A stretch of 37,550 nucleotides of DNA from JAHDDY01 sp964549375 (GTDB lineage Bacteria > Pseudomonadota > Alphaproteobacteria > Rhodobacterales > Rhodobacteraceae): NCBI GenBank assembly GCA_964549375.1, contig CAZJWF010000016.1, forward strand, positions 1 to 37,550, in the 5' to 3' direction. The notes under the pieces were generated by a model that did no database searches, was not told the origin of the DNA, and worked only from the letters and a program-made list of their open reading frames with translations. Both the position numbers and the translations under genes were made by a program. The stretch's first letter is position 1; every line of letters starts with the position of its first letter. Below are positions 1-7,476 of the stretch, piece after piece.

Positions 1-10
1 CTTGACAAAT

Positions 11-25
11 GTTCTTATTTAGTTC
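11..25. promoter_or_regulatory. Probable LexA (SOS) box
   Basis: The bases are GTTCTTATTTAGTTC, a perfect match to the direct-repeat SOS box GTTC-N7-GTTC (GAAC-N7-GAAC on the other strand) known for alphaproteobacterial LexA. A TTGACA hexamer at 2-7 places the box in the spacer of a possible sigma-70 promoter, a normal operator position, but I see no convincing -10. The box lies about 40 bases before the GTG of the following gene. It could equally serve a minus-strand gene beyond the left edge, since the motif works in either orientation. Confidence 0.65.
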
Positions 26-65
26 TTTTTGTCCGTATTGACGTAACAAGAGGACAAAAGACGAC

Positions 66-629
66 GTGGACATCGAACGGACCCTAGAAACTCAGCGGCA
101 TCGGCTGCTCCGCATTGTTGCGGGGTTGGTTGTTGCGGTTGGAGTTCTGGCTCTAGGTCCGGTCTCGCATCGGTTTTCGGATTGGACTCTTAGTTTTGTC
201 GGGTCGATCCTGACACGAGCCGAGGCCGCCACACGATATTTGCTGATCGCGCAAGCCTGCCTGATGGTGGATCGTTGCGGTCTTGATATTGATCGCAGCC
301 AGATTTCCATACCGCTCGCCCCTGCATTGGGCATGGATGATACCAAGATTTCAGTTTCCGAAAGTCGGCGGCGGCTGAAGGCGCTGCGTGCAATGCTGCT
401 GGATTTGCCGCGCTATGCCTTGCGTTTGCTGCATCGGATCGAAAAGCAGATACGCCGAGCGATGGGCGCGGATCGAACCTCGCGCGACGGTTATCCGAGC
501 CATTGCTCAGTACTCGACGCCTGGCACCTAACCGTTATTCGCATCGAGCGCCCGCCCGACAAAATTGTACCTGCATCATTATTCAGATCCCCTCCCCCCG
601 TAATCCGGGCGGGAGGCAAAGGCGGTTGA
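66..629 (+). CDS. Hypothetical single-pass membrane protein, possibly SOS-controlled
   Basis: 187 residues starting at GTG. I do not recognise the family. Residues 15-33 form one hydrophobic segment (GLVVAVGVLALGPV region), with a basic N-terminus that suggests a cytoplasmic start. Further on is an arginine/leucine-rich amphipathic stretch (about 102-135) that could be helical or coiled. The last 45 residues have no clear structure and could be non-coding read-through of a shorter gene. The start sits about 40 bases after a perfect LexA-type box, so induction by DNA damage is an inference from position. Small SOS-induced membrane proteins in alphaproteobacteria (SidA and DidA of Caulobacter) inhibit division, but I see no sequence link to them. 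Confidence 0.6.
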   Translation: MDIERTLETQRHRLLRIVAGLVVAVGVLALGPVSHRFSDWTLSFVGSILTRAEAATRYLLIAQACLMVDRCGLDIDRSQISIPLAPALGMDDTKISVSESRRRLKALRAMLLDLPRYALRLLHRIEKQIRRAMGADRTSRDGYPSHCSVLDAWHLTVIRIERPPDKIVPASLFRSPPPVIRAGGKGG

Positions 630-696
630 GCCGCCATGTTGCACCTGATACGCGAAGCAGAATTCCTGTTTTCAAGCGATTGGCATCTATTTTAGT

Positions 697-702
697 TTGA
701 CA
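697..702 (+). promoter_or_regulatory. Candidate -35 box of the leuA leader transcript
   Basis: TTGACA matches the sigma-70 -35 consensus and lies upstream of the leucine-rich leader peptide. No good -10 is visible at 16-18 bases. The overlapping sequence TTAACCAT at 703-710 resembles the 8-mer reported for CtrA-bound promoters in Caulobacter. The promoter is therefore only a candidate. Confidence 0.35.
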
Positions 703-731
703 TTAACCATATGAAACGCAGGATGCAGCGT

Positions 732-782
732 ATGAATCGTTGCATGACCTTAATTGGCCTTCTTCTACTTACTCGCCTCTGA
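732..782 (+). CDS. leuL: leuA leader peptide (leucine attenuation peptide)
   Basis: A 16-codon ORF, MNRCMTLIGLLLLTRL, with six leucine codons, four of them consecutive (CTT CTT CTA CTT). AGGA at 720-723 sits 8 bases before its ATG. It ends 82 bases before leuA and its stop codon lies inside an 11-base-pair stem. That layout is typical of transcription attenuation of leucine biosynthesis, in which a ribosome stalled on leucine codons changes downstream RNA folding. An in-frame ATG at 711 would lengthen it to 23 codons, but the start at 732 has the better ribosome site. Confidence 0.75.
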   Translation: MNRCMTLIGLLLLTRL

Positions 783-812
783 GCGCGTCGGTCTGGCGCG
801 TGCGCTCAGGGG
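776..812 (+). terminator. Stem-loop of the leu leader (attenuator element)
   Basis: CCTCTGAGCGC at 776-786 pairs with GCGCTCAGGGG at 802-812, giving 11 pairs with one G-U. The stem overlaps the last codons and stop of the leader peptide, as expected for the segment 1:2 pause hairpin. No run of T follows. Either the terminating hairpin lies further on (815-864) or control is by another fold; I could not define the alternative stem with confidence. Confidence 0.5.
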
Positions 813-864
813 ACCGTGACTGCGCCTTCATCAACATTCAGACTTCAGACCCATCGAGGCGACC

Positions 865-2439
865 ATGACCGACACCACAAATCCATCCGCTGACAAAAAC
901 CGCGTCGTTATTTTTGACACCACCTTGCGCGACGGCGAGCAATCGCCCGGCGCGACCATGACGCTGGACGAAAAAATCAAAATCGCCACACTGCTCGACG
1001 AAATGGGCGTCGATGTCATCGAGGCGGGTTTTCCAATTGCCTCGGACGGGGATTTCGAGGCGGTGACGGAAATCTCGAAAGTCGTAAAGAACTCCGTCGT
1101 CTGTGGCCTCGCACGAGCCTCAAAGGGCGACATCCAACGCGCTTGGGATGCGCTGCAACACGCCAAGAAGCCCCGAATTCACACATTCATCGGCACCTCG
1201 CCGCTGCACCGCGAGCACCAACTGTCAATGGATAAAGAGCAAGTGCTCGACAAAATTCGTGAGACGGTAACGTTTGCCCGCTCGCTGTGCGACAATGTGC
1301 AATGGTCGCCGATGGATGCGACGCGGACCGAGCACGACTATCTGGTCGAAGCGGTCTCGATTGCGGTCGAATGCGGCGCGACAACGATCAATATTCCCGA
1401 CACGGTGGGTTATACCGCCCCCGGCGAAAGTGCCGAACTGATCCAGATGTTGCTCGACAAAGTTCCCGGTCTCGACAAGTGCGTGATCGCGACCCATTGC
1501 CACAATGACCTCGGAATGGCGACGGCAAATGCGCTGGCGGCAGTCAACGCAGGCGCGCGCCAAATCGAATGCACAATCAACGGCCTCGGTGAGCGGGCAG
1601 GCAATACGGCGCTGGAAGAAGTCGTGATGGCGATGAAAGTCCGCCCGGACATCATGCCCTACTTCACCGAAATTGACACGACGAAGATCATGCAGGCCAG
1701 CCGCATGGTCGCGACCGTCGCTGGCTTCCCGGTACAATTCAATAAGGCCATTGTCGGGAAGAATGCCTTTGCCCATGAAAGCGGTATTCACCAAGATGGG
1801 ATGCTGAAACACGCTGGCACGTTTGAGATTATGCGCCCCGAAGACGTCGGCCTGACCGAGAGTAATCTGGTCATGGGCAAGCATTCGGGACGTGCAGCCT
1901 TTAAGGACAAGCTGGCGCAGCTTGGGTATGACATTGGTGACAATGCGTTTCAGGAAGCGTTCGTGCGCTTTAAGGCGCTGGCCGATGCCAAAAAGGAAGT
2001 CTACGACGACGATATTATCGCGCTGATCGAAGATGCTGAGACGTCTTCGGCGCATAATCGGTTTCAGGTGATTTCGGTCAATGGGCGCTTTGGTACAGAA
2101 GGCCCGCAATCGGTAGAGATTAAACTCGAAATTGACGGCGAAGAGAAAACGCATGAGGCAACTGGGGACGGCCCCGTGGATGCGTCTTTCCGGGCGATCA
2201 AAGCTTTGATCCCGCACAGCGCCAGCCTGCAACTTTATCAGGTTCATGCTGTGACACACGGAACCGACGCGCAAGCAGAGGTCAGCGTTCGAATGGAGGA
2301 AGGCGGCAAACTGGTGACAGGCCACGCGGCCCATACCGACACAATGGTCGCGTCTATTCGCGCGTATGTGAATGCGCTAAACAAGCTGATGGTCCGGCGC
2401 GAAAAGTCAGCGCCGAAACCAATGCAAGCGGCGGGATAA
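865..2439 (+). CDS. leuA: 2-isopropylmalate synthase
   Basis: Condenses acetyl-CoA with 2-oxoisovalerate, the first committed step of leucine synthesis, in the cytoplasm. The protein has 524 residues, normal for the LeuA type 1 family. Residues 17-29 carry the FDTTLRDGEQSPG signature of the HMGL-like TIM barrel. THCHND (His211, His213) supplies metal ligands, and GLGERAGN follows. The last 130 or so residues match the LeuA allosteric dimer domain that binds leucine (DASFRAIKALI region). The ATG is preceded by GAGG. A leucine-rich leader peptide and stem-loop lie directly upstream, so feedback inhibition and attenuation probably both act. No internal damage is visible. Confidence 0.97.
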   Translation: MTDTTNPSADKNRVVIFDTTLRDGEQSPGATMTLDEKIKIATLLDEMGVDVIEAGFPIASDGDFEAVTEISKVVKNSVVCGLARASKGDIQRAWDALQHAKKPRIHTFIGTSPLHREHQLSMDKEQVLDKIRETVTFARSLCDNVQWSPMDATRTEHDYLVEAVSIAVECGATTINIPDTVGYTAPGESAELIQMLLDKVPGLDKCVIATHCHNDLGMATANALAAVNAGARQIECTINGLGERAGNTALEEVVMAMKVRPDIMPYFTEIDTTKIMQASRMVATVAGFPVQFNKAIVGKNAFAHESGIHQDGMLKHAGTFEIMRPEDVGLTESNLVMGKHSGRAAFKDKLAQLGYDIGDNAFQEAFVRFKALADAKKEVYDDDIIALIEDAETSSAHNRFQVISVNGRFGTEGPQSVEIKLEIDGEEKTHEATGDGPVDASFRAIKALIPHSASLQLYQVHAVTHGTDAQAEVSVRMEEGGKLVTGHAAHTDTMVASIRAYVNALNKLMVRREKSAPKPMQAAG

Positions 2440-2447
2440 AAGCTGCA

Positions 2448-2624
2448 TTGGATATTATTTTTATCATCTTCGGCGTTGGCGCTTTCGTGTTCTTCGTATT
2501 GTGCTTGCACAAGCGGCACGCGGACGCACCGCAAACGCATGGCTCCGACGACAGGCAACGACCCATCGCCGAGGATGAAATCAATAACCTTCGTGATACC
2601 AATAATCCCGCGCCGTTTAGCTGA
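2448..2624 (+). CDS. Small membrane protein downstream of leuA (TTG start)
   Basis: A 58-codon ORF from TTG, 8 bases after the leuA stop, with GGGA about 11 bases upstream. The N-terminus (LDIIFIIFGVGAFVFFVLCL) is one clear transmembrane segment, followed by a basic HKRH stop-transfer motif and a hydrophilic, acidic tail rich in D, N and Q. That composition is what a real small membrane protein shows, not random sequence. The first residues recall KdpF-like microproteins, but no kdp genes are nearby, so I do not assign that role. It is probably co-transcribed with leuA. The unusual start codon and short length make it easy to miss. Confidence 0.5.
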   Translation: MDIIFIIFGVGAFVFFVLCLHKRHADAPQTHGSDDRQRPIAEDEINNLRDTNNPAPFS

Positions 2625-2713
2625 TGCGTATTGGTGAATGAACAATTCGGCTGGAACAGCCGGTAATGAGAATGGCTCGATAGAGCATCGGATCAACCTA
2701 AAGGGGATGAATG

Positions 2714-3100
2714 ATGAAAAGACTGACTTTGACACTTGGGCTGACTTTGAGCGCAACCACGGCCTTCGCCGCAGATACCAAACTCAGCGGCGAACAGATC
2801 ACCAAATTGCTGTCTGGCGCGACGATTAAAGGTCTGCATTATGGGACCGAAACGCGGCAATATTTTTCGGAGTCCGGACTGACGTTGTGGATCAAGCATG
2901 GCGATGAGACACCTTCCGAAGCCCGGTACAAGGTTGAGGATGGCCAATACTGTTCAAGCTGGACCGGGCTTTGGGCCGATGAAAAATATGGCTGCTTTGA
3001 CATCGCCCATGACGAAAAACAAAACGTCTATTACTTTTTAGGAGAAGACTTCCGCGCGCCCTTTGTGGTCAACGATGGGTTCGAACTGCACTTCGATTAG
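2714..3100 (+). CDS. Small secreted periplasmic protein, DUF995-like
   Basis: 128 residues from the second of two adjacent ATGs, which stands 7 bases from AAGGGG at 2701-2706; the first ATG (2711) is only 4 bases away. Residues 1-20 form a signal peptide (MKRLTLTLGLTLSATTAFAA) with an AFA-A cleavage site. The mature part opens with LSGEQITKLLSGATI and later has YFSESG, YKVEDGQYC and YGCFDI. This order (an LSG..I..LLSG start, an aromatic strand, then a W/Y..C core) resembles the DUF995 family of small alphaproteobacterial secreted proteins, a judgement by eye. Two cysteines (SSWTG and CFDI regions) could form a disulfide. Function is unknown. It probably has its own promoter. Confidence 0.75.
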   Translation: MKRLTLTLGLTLSATTAFAADTKLSGEQITKLLSGATIKGLHYGTETRQYFSESGLTLWIKHGDETPSEARYKVEDGQYCSSWTGLWADEKYGCFDIAHDEKQNVYYFLGEDFRAPFVVNDGFELHFD

Positions 3101-3115
3101 AGCGGTAGATAGCAG

Positions 3116-3143
3116 AACGGCTCCACCTTGAGGCGAAGCCGTT
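3116..3143. terminator. Bidirectional terminator between convergent genes
   Basis: AACGGCT at 3116-3122 pairs with AGCCGTT at 3137-3143, followed by TCAATTT. It lies between the stop of the secreted protein gene on the plus strand and the stop of the OmpA-domain gene on the minus strand, so it could end both transcripts. Confidence 0.6.
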
Positions 3144-3173
3144 TCAATTTACCGTGCCGTTGAACCGCTGCGC

Positions 3174-4310
3174 TCAGCCGTCCTCAATCATGAACTCAAT
3201 CCGGCGATTTCGGCTGCGACGCAGTGCGGTATCATTGGTCGCAATTGGTTGAGTTTCTCCATAACCGACAACCCGCATACTGCCGCTTGGCACCCCGAGA
3301 CCGACAAGATATTGAGCCACACTCGCGGCACGTCGCACGGACAAAGCTTTGTTGAAATTAGCGCCGCCTACTGCGTCAGTATGGCCAGCCACGACAATAT
3401 CAAAGTCCTGACAGTGGGCATAAACATTAGCAAAGAAATGAAGGATCGGCTCACTGGATTCCACGAGGGTTGCGCTGCCCGACTCGAAGTTAATAGCCCC
3501 ACTCCGCGAGACCGTTTTGTAGCGCGCCGCGCAATCACTGCGCGACAGGCTTGGCGTTTGTGCCATGCGGGGTTTCGTTTCTGACGGCAGGGGTGTGAAC
3601 TTTGCGGTTTGCTCGATTTGCGGAGCGGCCGTACCCGTGGTTAGCGCTGGAGCGGGTGCCTGAAGGCCGACATTTGTCGCAGATGGCTGAACCGGGATGG
3701 CGATGCCGCGCGACTGACTCGGCTCAGCCATTGCGAGCTGTGTCGATGTGGGCTGAGGAATGATCTCTGCGGCAGAGGTCGCCATATTGAGCTGCGAATG
3801 CGATGGGGTTGCGGGGGGCGCCGCAGCATAACCAACGACTTCAACCGCAGAAGCCGACTTCCAACTTTGAGCGCCAAGTACACCCACAAGAGCAAGAGAC
3901 GCGACCGCAGCGGCAGCGATTGGCAGCTTGCTCCGCGCGGGACGATCTTCATTGGCAGGGGCGACATCAGTGATCGGAGCAACCGGAGCCGCAGCAGGAC
4001 TGGCAACCGCAGCAGCAGGCTGCGTCATAGGTGCCGCTTTTTCGATTTCCGCTTCTTCTTCACCTCCAAAGGCAGCAACAGCCTTGCCAACCTGATCTTC
4101 CTGGCCGGTCACATCCGATCGGATCGGTTTAAAGTCTGGCGAGATGTCCAGTTCGGTGAACTCTTCCACCGACAGTTTTTTATCAATTGGCGCCGATGAT
4201 TTGCTTCTGGAAGCAGACCTCTTCCCGCCCTTCGTAAATTCTTCCATGAGCGCAGACACATCTGTGTCGAGTGATGCGGTCGTCTTTTCCGATTTGCGTG
4301 TATCTGACAT
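3174..4310 (-). CDS. Membrane-anchored OmpA-domain (peptidoglycan-binding) protein
   Basis: 378 residues from the ATG at 4310, which is preceded on the minus strand by AGGGGGACGGACAGG; a longer reading frame from 4370 lacks such a site. Residues 1-125 are hydrophilic and low-complexity (S/T/K, then A/P-rich), with no signal peptide. Residues 129-149 form one transmembrane segment (IAAAAVASLALVGVLGAQSW). A proline/alanine/serine linker follows. Residues 270-378 are an OmpA C-terminal domain: NFESGSATL, then GHTDAVGGANFNKALSVRRA and the closing RRSRNRRIEF. This suggests an inner-membrane protein with a cytoplasmic tail whose periplasmic domain holds the cell wall. The long N-terminus is unusual for outer-membrane OmpA relatives. 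Specific role unknown. Confidence 0.85.
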   Translation of the reverse strand: MSDTRKSEKTTASLDTDVSALMEEFTKGGKRSASRSKSSAPIDKKLSVEEFTELDISPDFKPIRSDVTGQEDQVGKAVAAFGGEEEAEIEKAAPMTQPAAAVASPAAAPVAPITDVAPANEDRPARSKLPIAAAAVASLALVGVLGAQSWKSASAVEVVGYAAAPPATPSHSQLNMATSAAEIIPQPTSTQLAMAEPSQSRGIAIPVQPSATNVGLQAPAPALTTGTAAPQIEQTAKFTPLPSETKPRMAQTPSLSRSDCAARYKTVSRSGAINFESGSATLVESSEPILHFFANVYAHCQDFDIVVAGHTDAVGGANFNKALSVRRAASVAQYLVGLGVPSGSMRVVGYGETQPIATNDTALRRSRNRRIEFMIEDG

Positions 4311-4613
4311 CCTGTCCGTCCCCCTAATTTTCCGTATCGCGTGTGCACTACAACTGTGCATTTCAACCAAAAGGATAGGGAACCGTGGTGAAAATCAGAT
4401 AATCTGTCGGAAAATTAGCCGGGCTTTTTTTGTCAAATTTTACAGATCACGGCGATGTCATCTATAAAACTCAATTGTATCAACACTATAATTTAGCAAC
4501 CCATGGGAGCAAAAGTCCAAATTTTCCAGAAATTCGGAACCTGCGCCCTGAAATTCGCGCGGGAAAATCGCACATTTCGCCATTTTCGGAAGCGATCTTT
4601 AGCCGTTCAGCCT
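4311..4613. other. Gene-free AT-rich spacer
   Basis: This stretch separates two minus-strand genes and must hold the promoter of the OmpA-domain gene. It is clearly richer in A and T than its surroundings around 4371-4500. The short open frames in it lack ribosome sites and sensible composition, and I see no RNA gene. Confidence 0.6.
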
Positions 4614-4636
4614 AGCGCCTCTCAGTCCGAGGCGCT
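4614..4636 (-). terminator. Hairpin after the DUF2799-type lipoprotein gene
   Basis: AGCGCCTC at 4614-4621 is complementary to GAGGCGCT at 4629-4636, a perfect 8-base-pair stem with a 7-base loop, 20 bases past the stop of the minus-strand gene. There is no T run after it on the minus strand, so it is either a weak terminator or an mRNA 3' stabiliser. Confidence 0.5.
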
Positions 4637-4655
4637 TCCACTAAGGTATTGGGGA

Positions 4656-5243
4656 TCACAGTACCGGATACCCACGCCTGTTTGCTCGCTCAAGCTGCCG
4701 ATCCCGCTGACGCTCGTCTTTTCTCAGGTCTTTCAAGACCTTGCGCCGATCTTTCAGAAGCGTCTCAAGCTGCGCCGGCGTAAATCGGCCAGATTGGATA
4801 TTGCGATCCAAGATCTGCAATCTCTCAGAACCCGCCGCAATAGATTGATTTTCCTTGAAAACATCTGCTCCGACTAGATGTCCGCGCCGAAAGCTCTTAG
4901 CGAGAGACCCTGGACAGGTTTGCGCGTTCGGGATGCCATTGGCCCCGACGACAAAACCGTTCCCTTCTGAGCAGTACTGTTCGATTCCGGCGTCCCAGCC
5001 GGAGTGATAGGCTTCGAGAGCACGCTGCCTCAGATTAGGCGAACAACGCCGAAAATCCCCGGCTTTATTGCGCGGAAATCCCTGTGTTCCGTCCTCGAAG
5101 CCTACATCGTAGATCGTTCCGGGCGTACAACCGCGGTCTGATACAACGCGAACATTCGAGCCGCCCTCGACAACACAGCCGGTCAGGATCACCATCCCGG
5201 CCGCGCCAATGAACCACCCAATCGTTCTGTTTTGAGCATTCAT
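4656..5243 (-). CDS. DUF2799-type lipoprotein
   Basis: 195 residues from the ATG at 5243, which has GAAGGGA 7 bases upstream; an in-frame ATG at 5261 is less well placed. Residues 7-23 are a lipoprotein signal ending in the lipobox LTGC, so the mature protein starts with a lipid-bearing cysteine. The body shows the DUF2799 pattern: YDVGFEDGTQG, CSPNLRQRALEAYHSGWDAGIEQYC region, then GFVVGANG and CPGSLAKSFRRGH, with paired glycine-rich and cysteine landmarks. A charged C-terminal helix (LKDRRKVLKDLRKDERQRDR) looks like a coiled coil. Function of the family is unknown. It lies divergent from mreB with 151 bases between starts, so an envelope role is plausible but not shown. Confidence 0.8.
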   Translation of the reverse strand: MNAQNRTIGWFIGAAGMVILTGCVVEGGSNVRVVSDRGCTPGTIYDVGFEDGTQGFPRNKAGDFRRCSPNLRQRALEAYHSGWDAGIEQYCSEGNGFVVGANGIPNAQTCPGSLAKSFRRGHLVGADVFKENQSIAAGSERLQILDRNIQSGRFTPAQLETLLKDRRKVLKDLRKDERQRDRQLERANRRGYPVL

Positions 5244-5354
5244 CACTGATTCCCTTCGCATATCGCGCTATACCATTCCTATGATTTATACCCAAAACGA
5301 GGAAATGCTTTACGCCGAAAGACCCTGCACTCTATAACGCCGAAAAATGTTGTT

Positions 5355-5374
5355 CACGGCGCACACATGCCGTG
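5355..5374 (+). promoter_or_regulatory. Hairpin in the mreB 5' leader
   Basis: CACGGC at 5355-5360 pairs with GCCGTG at 5369-5374, with an 8-base loop, ending about 10 bases before the AGGA ribosome site of mreB. It could influence translation or mRNA stability. No evidence beyond complementarity. Confidence 0.3.
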
Positions 5375-5394
5375 CGTCATAACAGGATGCAGCG

Positions 5395-6432
5395 ATGTTC
5401 GGCCTTTTCGGCATGTTTTCCACAGATATGGCCATCGACCTCGGCACGGCGAACACTCTCGTCTATGTCAAAGGTAAAGGCATCATCCTGAATGAGCCTT
5501 CAGTTGTGGCCATTCTCAACAAAGGCGACAAGAAGACTGTCGAGGCGGTCGGTGCCCCGGCCAAAGCCATGTTGGGCCGCACCCCCGGACGTATTGAAGC
5601 CATTCGCCCGATGCGAGATGGCGTGATTGCTGATTTCGATGTCGCCAAGGCGATGATCAAGGATTTCATCGGGCGGGTTCACAAGTCTAGCTTTCTCTCA
5701 CGCCCCTTTATCCTGATCTGCGTTCCTTCGGGAGCCACCGCCGTAGAGCAGCGCGCCATCCGCGATGCCGCGCTGGAAGCCGGAGCCAGGGGTGTCAAGC
5801 TGATCCCAGAACCCATCGCTGCCGCGATCGGGGCCGGAATTCCTGTCGGCGACCCAGATGGGTCGATGATTGTCGATATTGGGGGCGGGACGACCGAGGT
5901 CGCGGTGATTGCTCTGGCTGACATCATCTACGCCCGTTCCGCTCGCGTTGGCGGCGATAAGATGGACGAGGCGATCATTTCCTACCTTCGCCGGCATCAT
6001 AACCTGCTGGTTGGCGAGTCCTCTGCCGAAAAGATCAAGATGCAGATCGGCATCGCCTGTATGCCTGAGGATGGCGAAGGCCAGTTGATGAGCGTTCGGG
6101 GCCGCGACCTGATGAACGGTGTTCCCAAGGAAATCGCGATCAATCAGGCTCAGATTGCGGAGGCGCTCGCGGAGCCGGTAGGTCAGATCGTCGAAGCGGT
6201 AAAAGTCGCACTTGAATCTACCCCGCCTGAATTGGCCGCCGATATTGTCGACAAAGGGATTATGCTGACCGGCGGTGGTGCCTTGCTCTCAGAACTAGAC
6301 TCAGTGCTGCGCGAAGAAACTGGCCTGCCTGTCCTAATCGCCGATGAGCCGTTAAACTGTGTGGCGCTTGGCACGGGTCGTGCGCTAGAACATATGACTA
6401 AGTTACAACACGTACTGATTGAGGATGCTTAG
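5395..6432 (+). CDS. mreB: Rod shape-determining protein MreB (bacterial actin)
   Basis: 345 residues, the family's normal length. MreB forms membrane-attached filaments that guide the elongation machinery of peptidoglycan synthesis. Residues 11-24 have the actin phosphate-1 loop (MAIDLGTANTLVYV); IVDIGGGTTEVAVI at about 160 is phosphate-2; and GIMLTGGGALLSEL near 287 is the adenosine loop. The N-terminal MFGLFGMFS is hydrophobic and fits the amphipathic membrane-binding helix known from Gram-negative MreB. AGGA stands 7 bases before the ATG. It is the first gene of the mreB-mreC-mreD-mrdA-rodA cluster. No unusual residues noticed. Confidence 0.98.
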   Translation: MFGLFGMFSTDMAIDLGTANTLVYVKGKGIILNEPSVVAILNKGDKKTVEAVGAPAKAMLGRTPGRIEAIRPMRDGVIADFDVAKAMIKDFIGRVHKSSFLSRPFILICVPSGATAVEQRAIRDAALEAGARGVKLIPEPIAAAIGAGIPVGDPDGSMIVDIGGGTTEVAVIALADIIYARSARVGGDKMDEAIISYLRRHHNLLVGESSAEKIKMQIGIACMPEDGEGQLMSVRGRDLMNGVPKEIAINQAQIAEALAEPVGQIVEAVKVALESTPPELAADIVDKGIMLTGGGALLSELDSVLREETGLPVLIADEPLNCVALGTGRALEHMTKLQHVLIEDA

Positions 6433-6546
6433 ATCCGTTGAGTTTTTAAGACCGGGAAACGGCTGAAACTCTTGCGAAATGCCCGGATAAGGTACATGCC
6501 GCGTTCGGATCTGAGGCAATAGGCAAGCACGGAGGTGCGTTTCGCG

Positions 6547-7476
6547 GTGGCGCAATATCGCTCCAGATCGGGATTTAAGCAGTATATCTCGCACGCGATG
6601 CTCGCATTTGCGATCATCTTTGGGGTGTTGATTTACGTTTTAGGCGCATCAAACGACCCTCGGCTCGAACCAATGCGCCGGGTGGCCTTGGATATTAGTG
6701 CGCCAGTTACCGGATTTGTCTCAGCACCGTTTCGGTTTGTCCGCGATGCGATGTCAAACTTTAGCGGGTTCCTCGATGTTTATGAGCAAAATCGAAATCT
6801 GCGCGAAGACATTGTCCAGTTAAACCAATGGCGGGAAGTCGCCCGACGCTTTGAAGAAGAAAATGCCCGTTTGCGGGCTTTGCACAATGTCACCCTCGCC
6901 CCAAAATACGATTATATTACCGCCCAGGTCGTGGCCGGTGCGCGCGGCGGATTTAATCACGCCGTGACAATCAATGTTGGGCGTGCAGGCAACGTGAATG
7001 CAGGCTCTGTCGCTTTGGACGGCGGCGGCGTTGTTGGGCGCGTTGTCTCTGTCGGCGAGAATGCCGCGCGGCTCCTCTTGCTAACTGATCTGGCCAGCCG
7101 CGTGCCTGTGGTCATCGAAGGGGCCGGAAAGAAAAAGACGGACGAAGACGAGAAAGACGAAATTGTTCGGGCCATTCTTGTCGGCGATAATTCCGCGATG
7201 CCCGTTCTGAAATTTCCAACCAAAGTCGAGGGAATCAAACCCGGACAGCTCATCCTGACTTCCAACGATGGTGGGATTTTTCCCAAAGGGTTGCCCATCG
7301 GAGAGGTTGAACGGGATGGGGAGGGGTTTAGCGTACAACTGGCTGCGAACTTCGACCGCCTCGAATTTGTCCGCATCCTGCTCGACCGAACGGATCGAGC
7401 GATTGATGCCGATGCAGTCCTGATCGTCGCACCCGAAGATAACAGCCTCGAAGCTATCGGTGGAACGAGCGAGTGA
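6547..7476 (+). CDS. mreC: Rod shape-determining protein MreC
   Basis: Inner-membrane protein that links MreB to the periplasmic PBP2/RodA elongation complex. I chose the GTG at 6547, about 11 bases after GGAGG at 6531-6535; an in-frame GTG at 6535 overlaps that site and would add four residues. From 6547 it has 309 residues. Residues 14-33 are the single transmembrane segment (SHAMLAFAIIFGVLIYVLGA). About 70-105 is a coiled coil (EQNRNLREDIVQLNQWREVA region), and the rest is the MreC beta-rich domain (GFNHAVTINVGRAGNVNAG; GGVVGRVVSVGENAARLLLLTD). An acidic-basic insert (KKKTDEDEKDE, about 200) is a loop in the beta domain. mreD overlaps the stop by four bases. Confidence 0.95.
   Translation: MAQYRSRSGFKQYISHAMLAFAIIFGVLIYVLGASNDPRLEPMRRVALDISAPVTGFVSAPFRFVRDAMSNFSGFLDVYEQNRNLREDIVQLNQWREVARRFEEENARLRALHNVTLAPKYDYITAQVVAGARGGFNHAVTINVGRAGNVNAGSVALDGGGVVGRVVSVGENAARLLLLTDLASRVPVVIEGAGKKKTDEDEKDEIVRAILVGDNSAMPVLKFPTKVEGIKPGQLILTSNDGGIFPKGLPIGEVERDGEGFSVQLAANFDRLEFVRILLDRTDRAIDADAVLIVAPEDNSLEAIGGTSE

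Noticed and set aside
1225..2334. A 369-codon open frame antisense to leuA
   Set aside because: It lies wholly inside leuA in the opposite direction, has no family signature and arises from the GC-skewed third positions of a strongly coding gene.
4371..4655. Short plus-strand open frames in the AT-rich spacer
   Set aside because: No ribosome sites, atypical composition, and they run into the antisense of the DUF2799-type gene.
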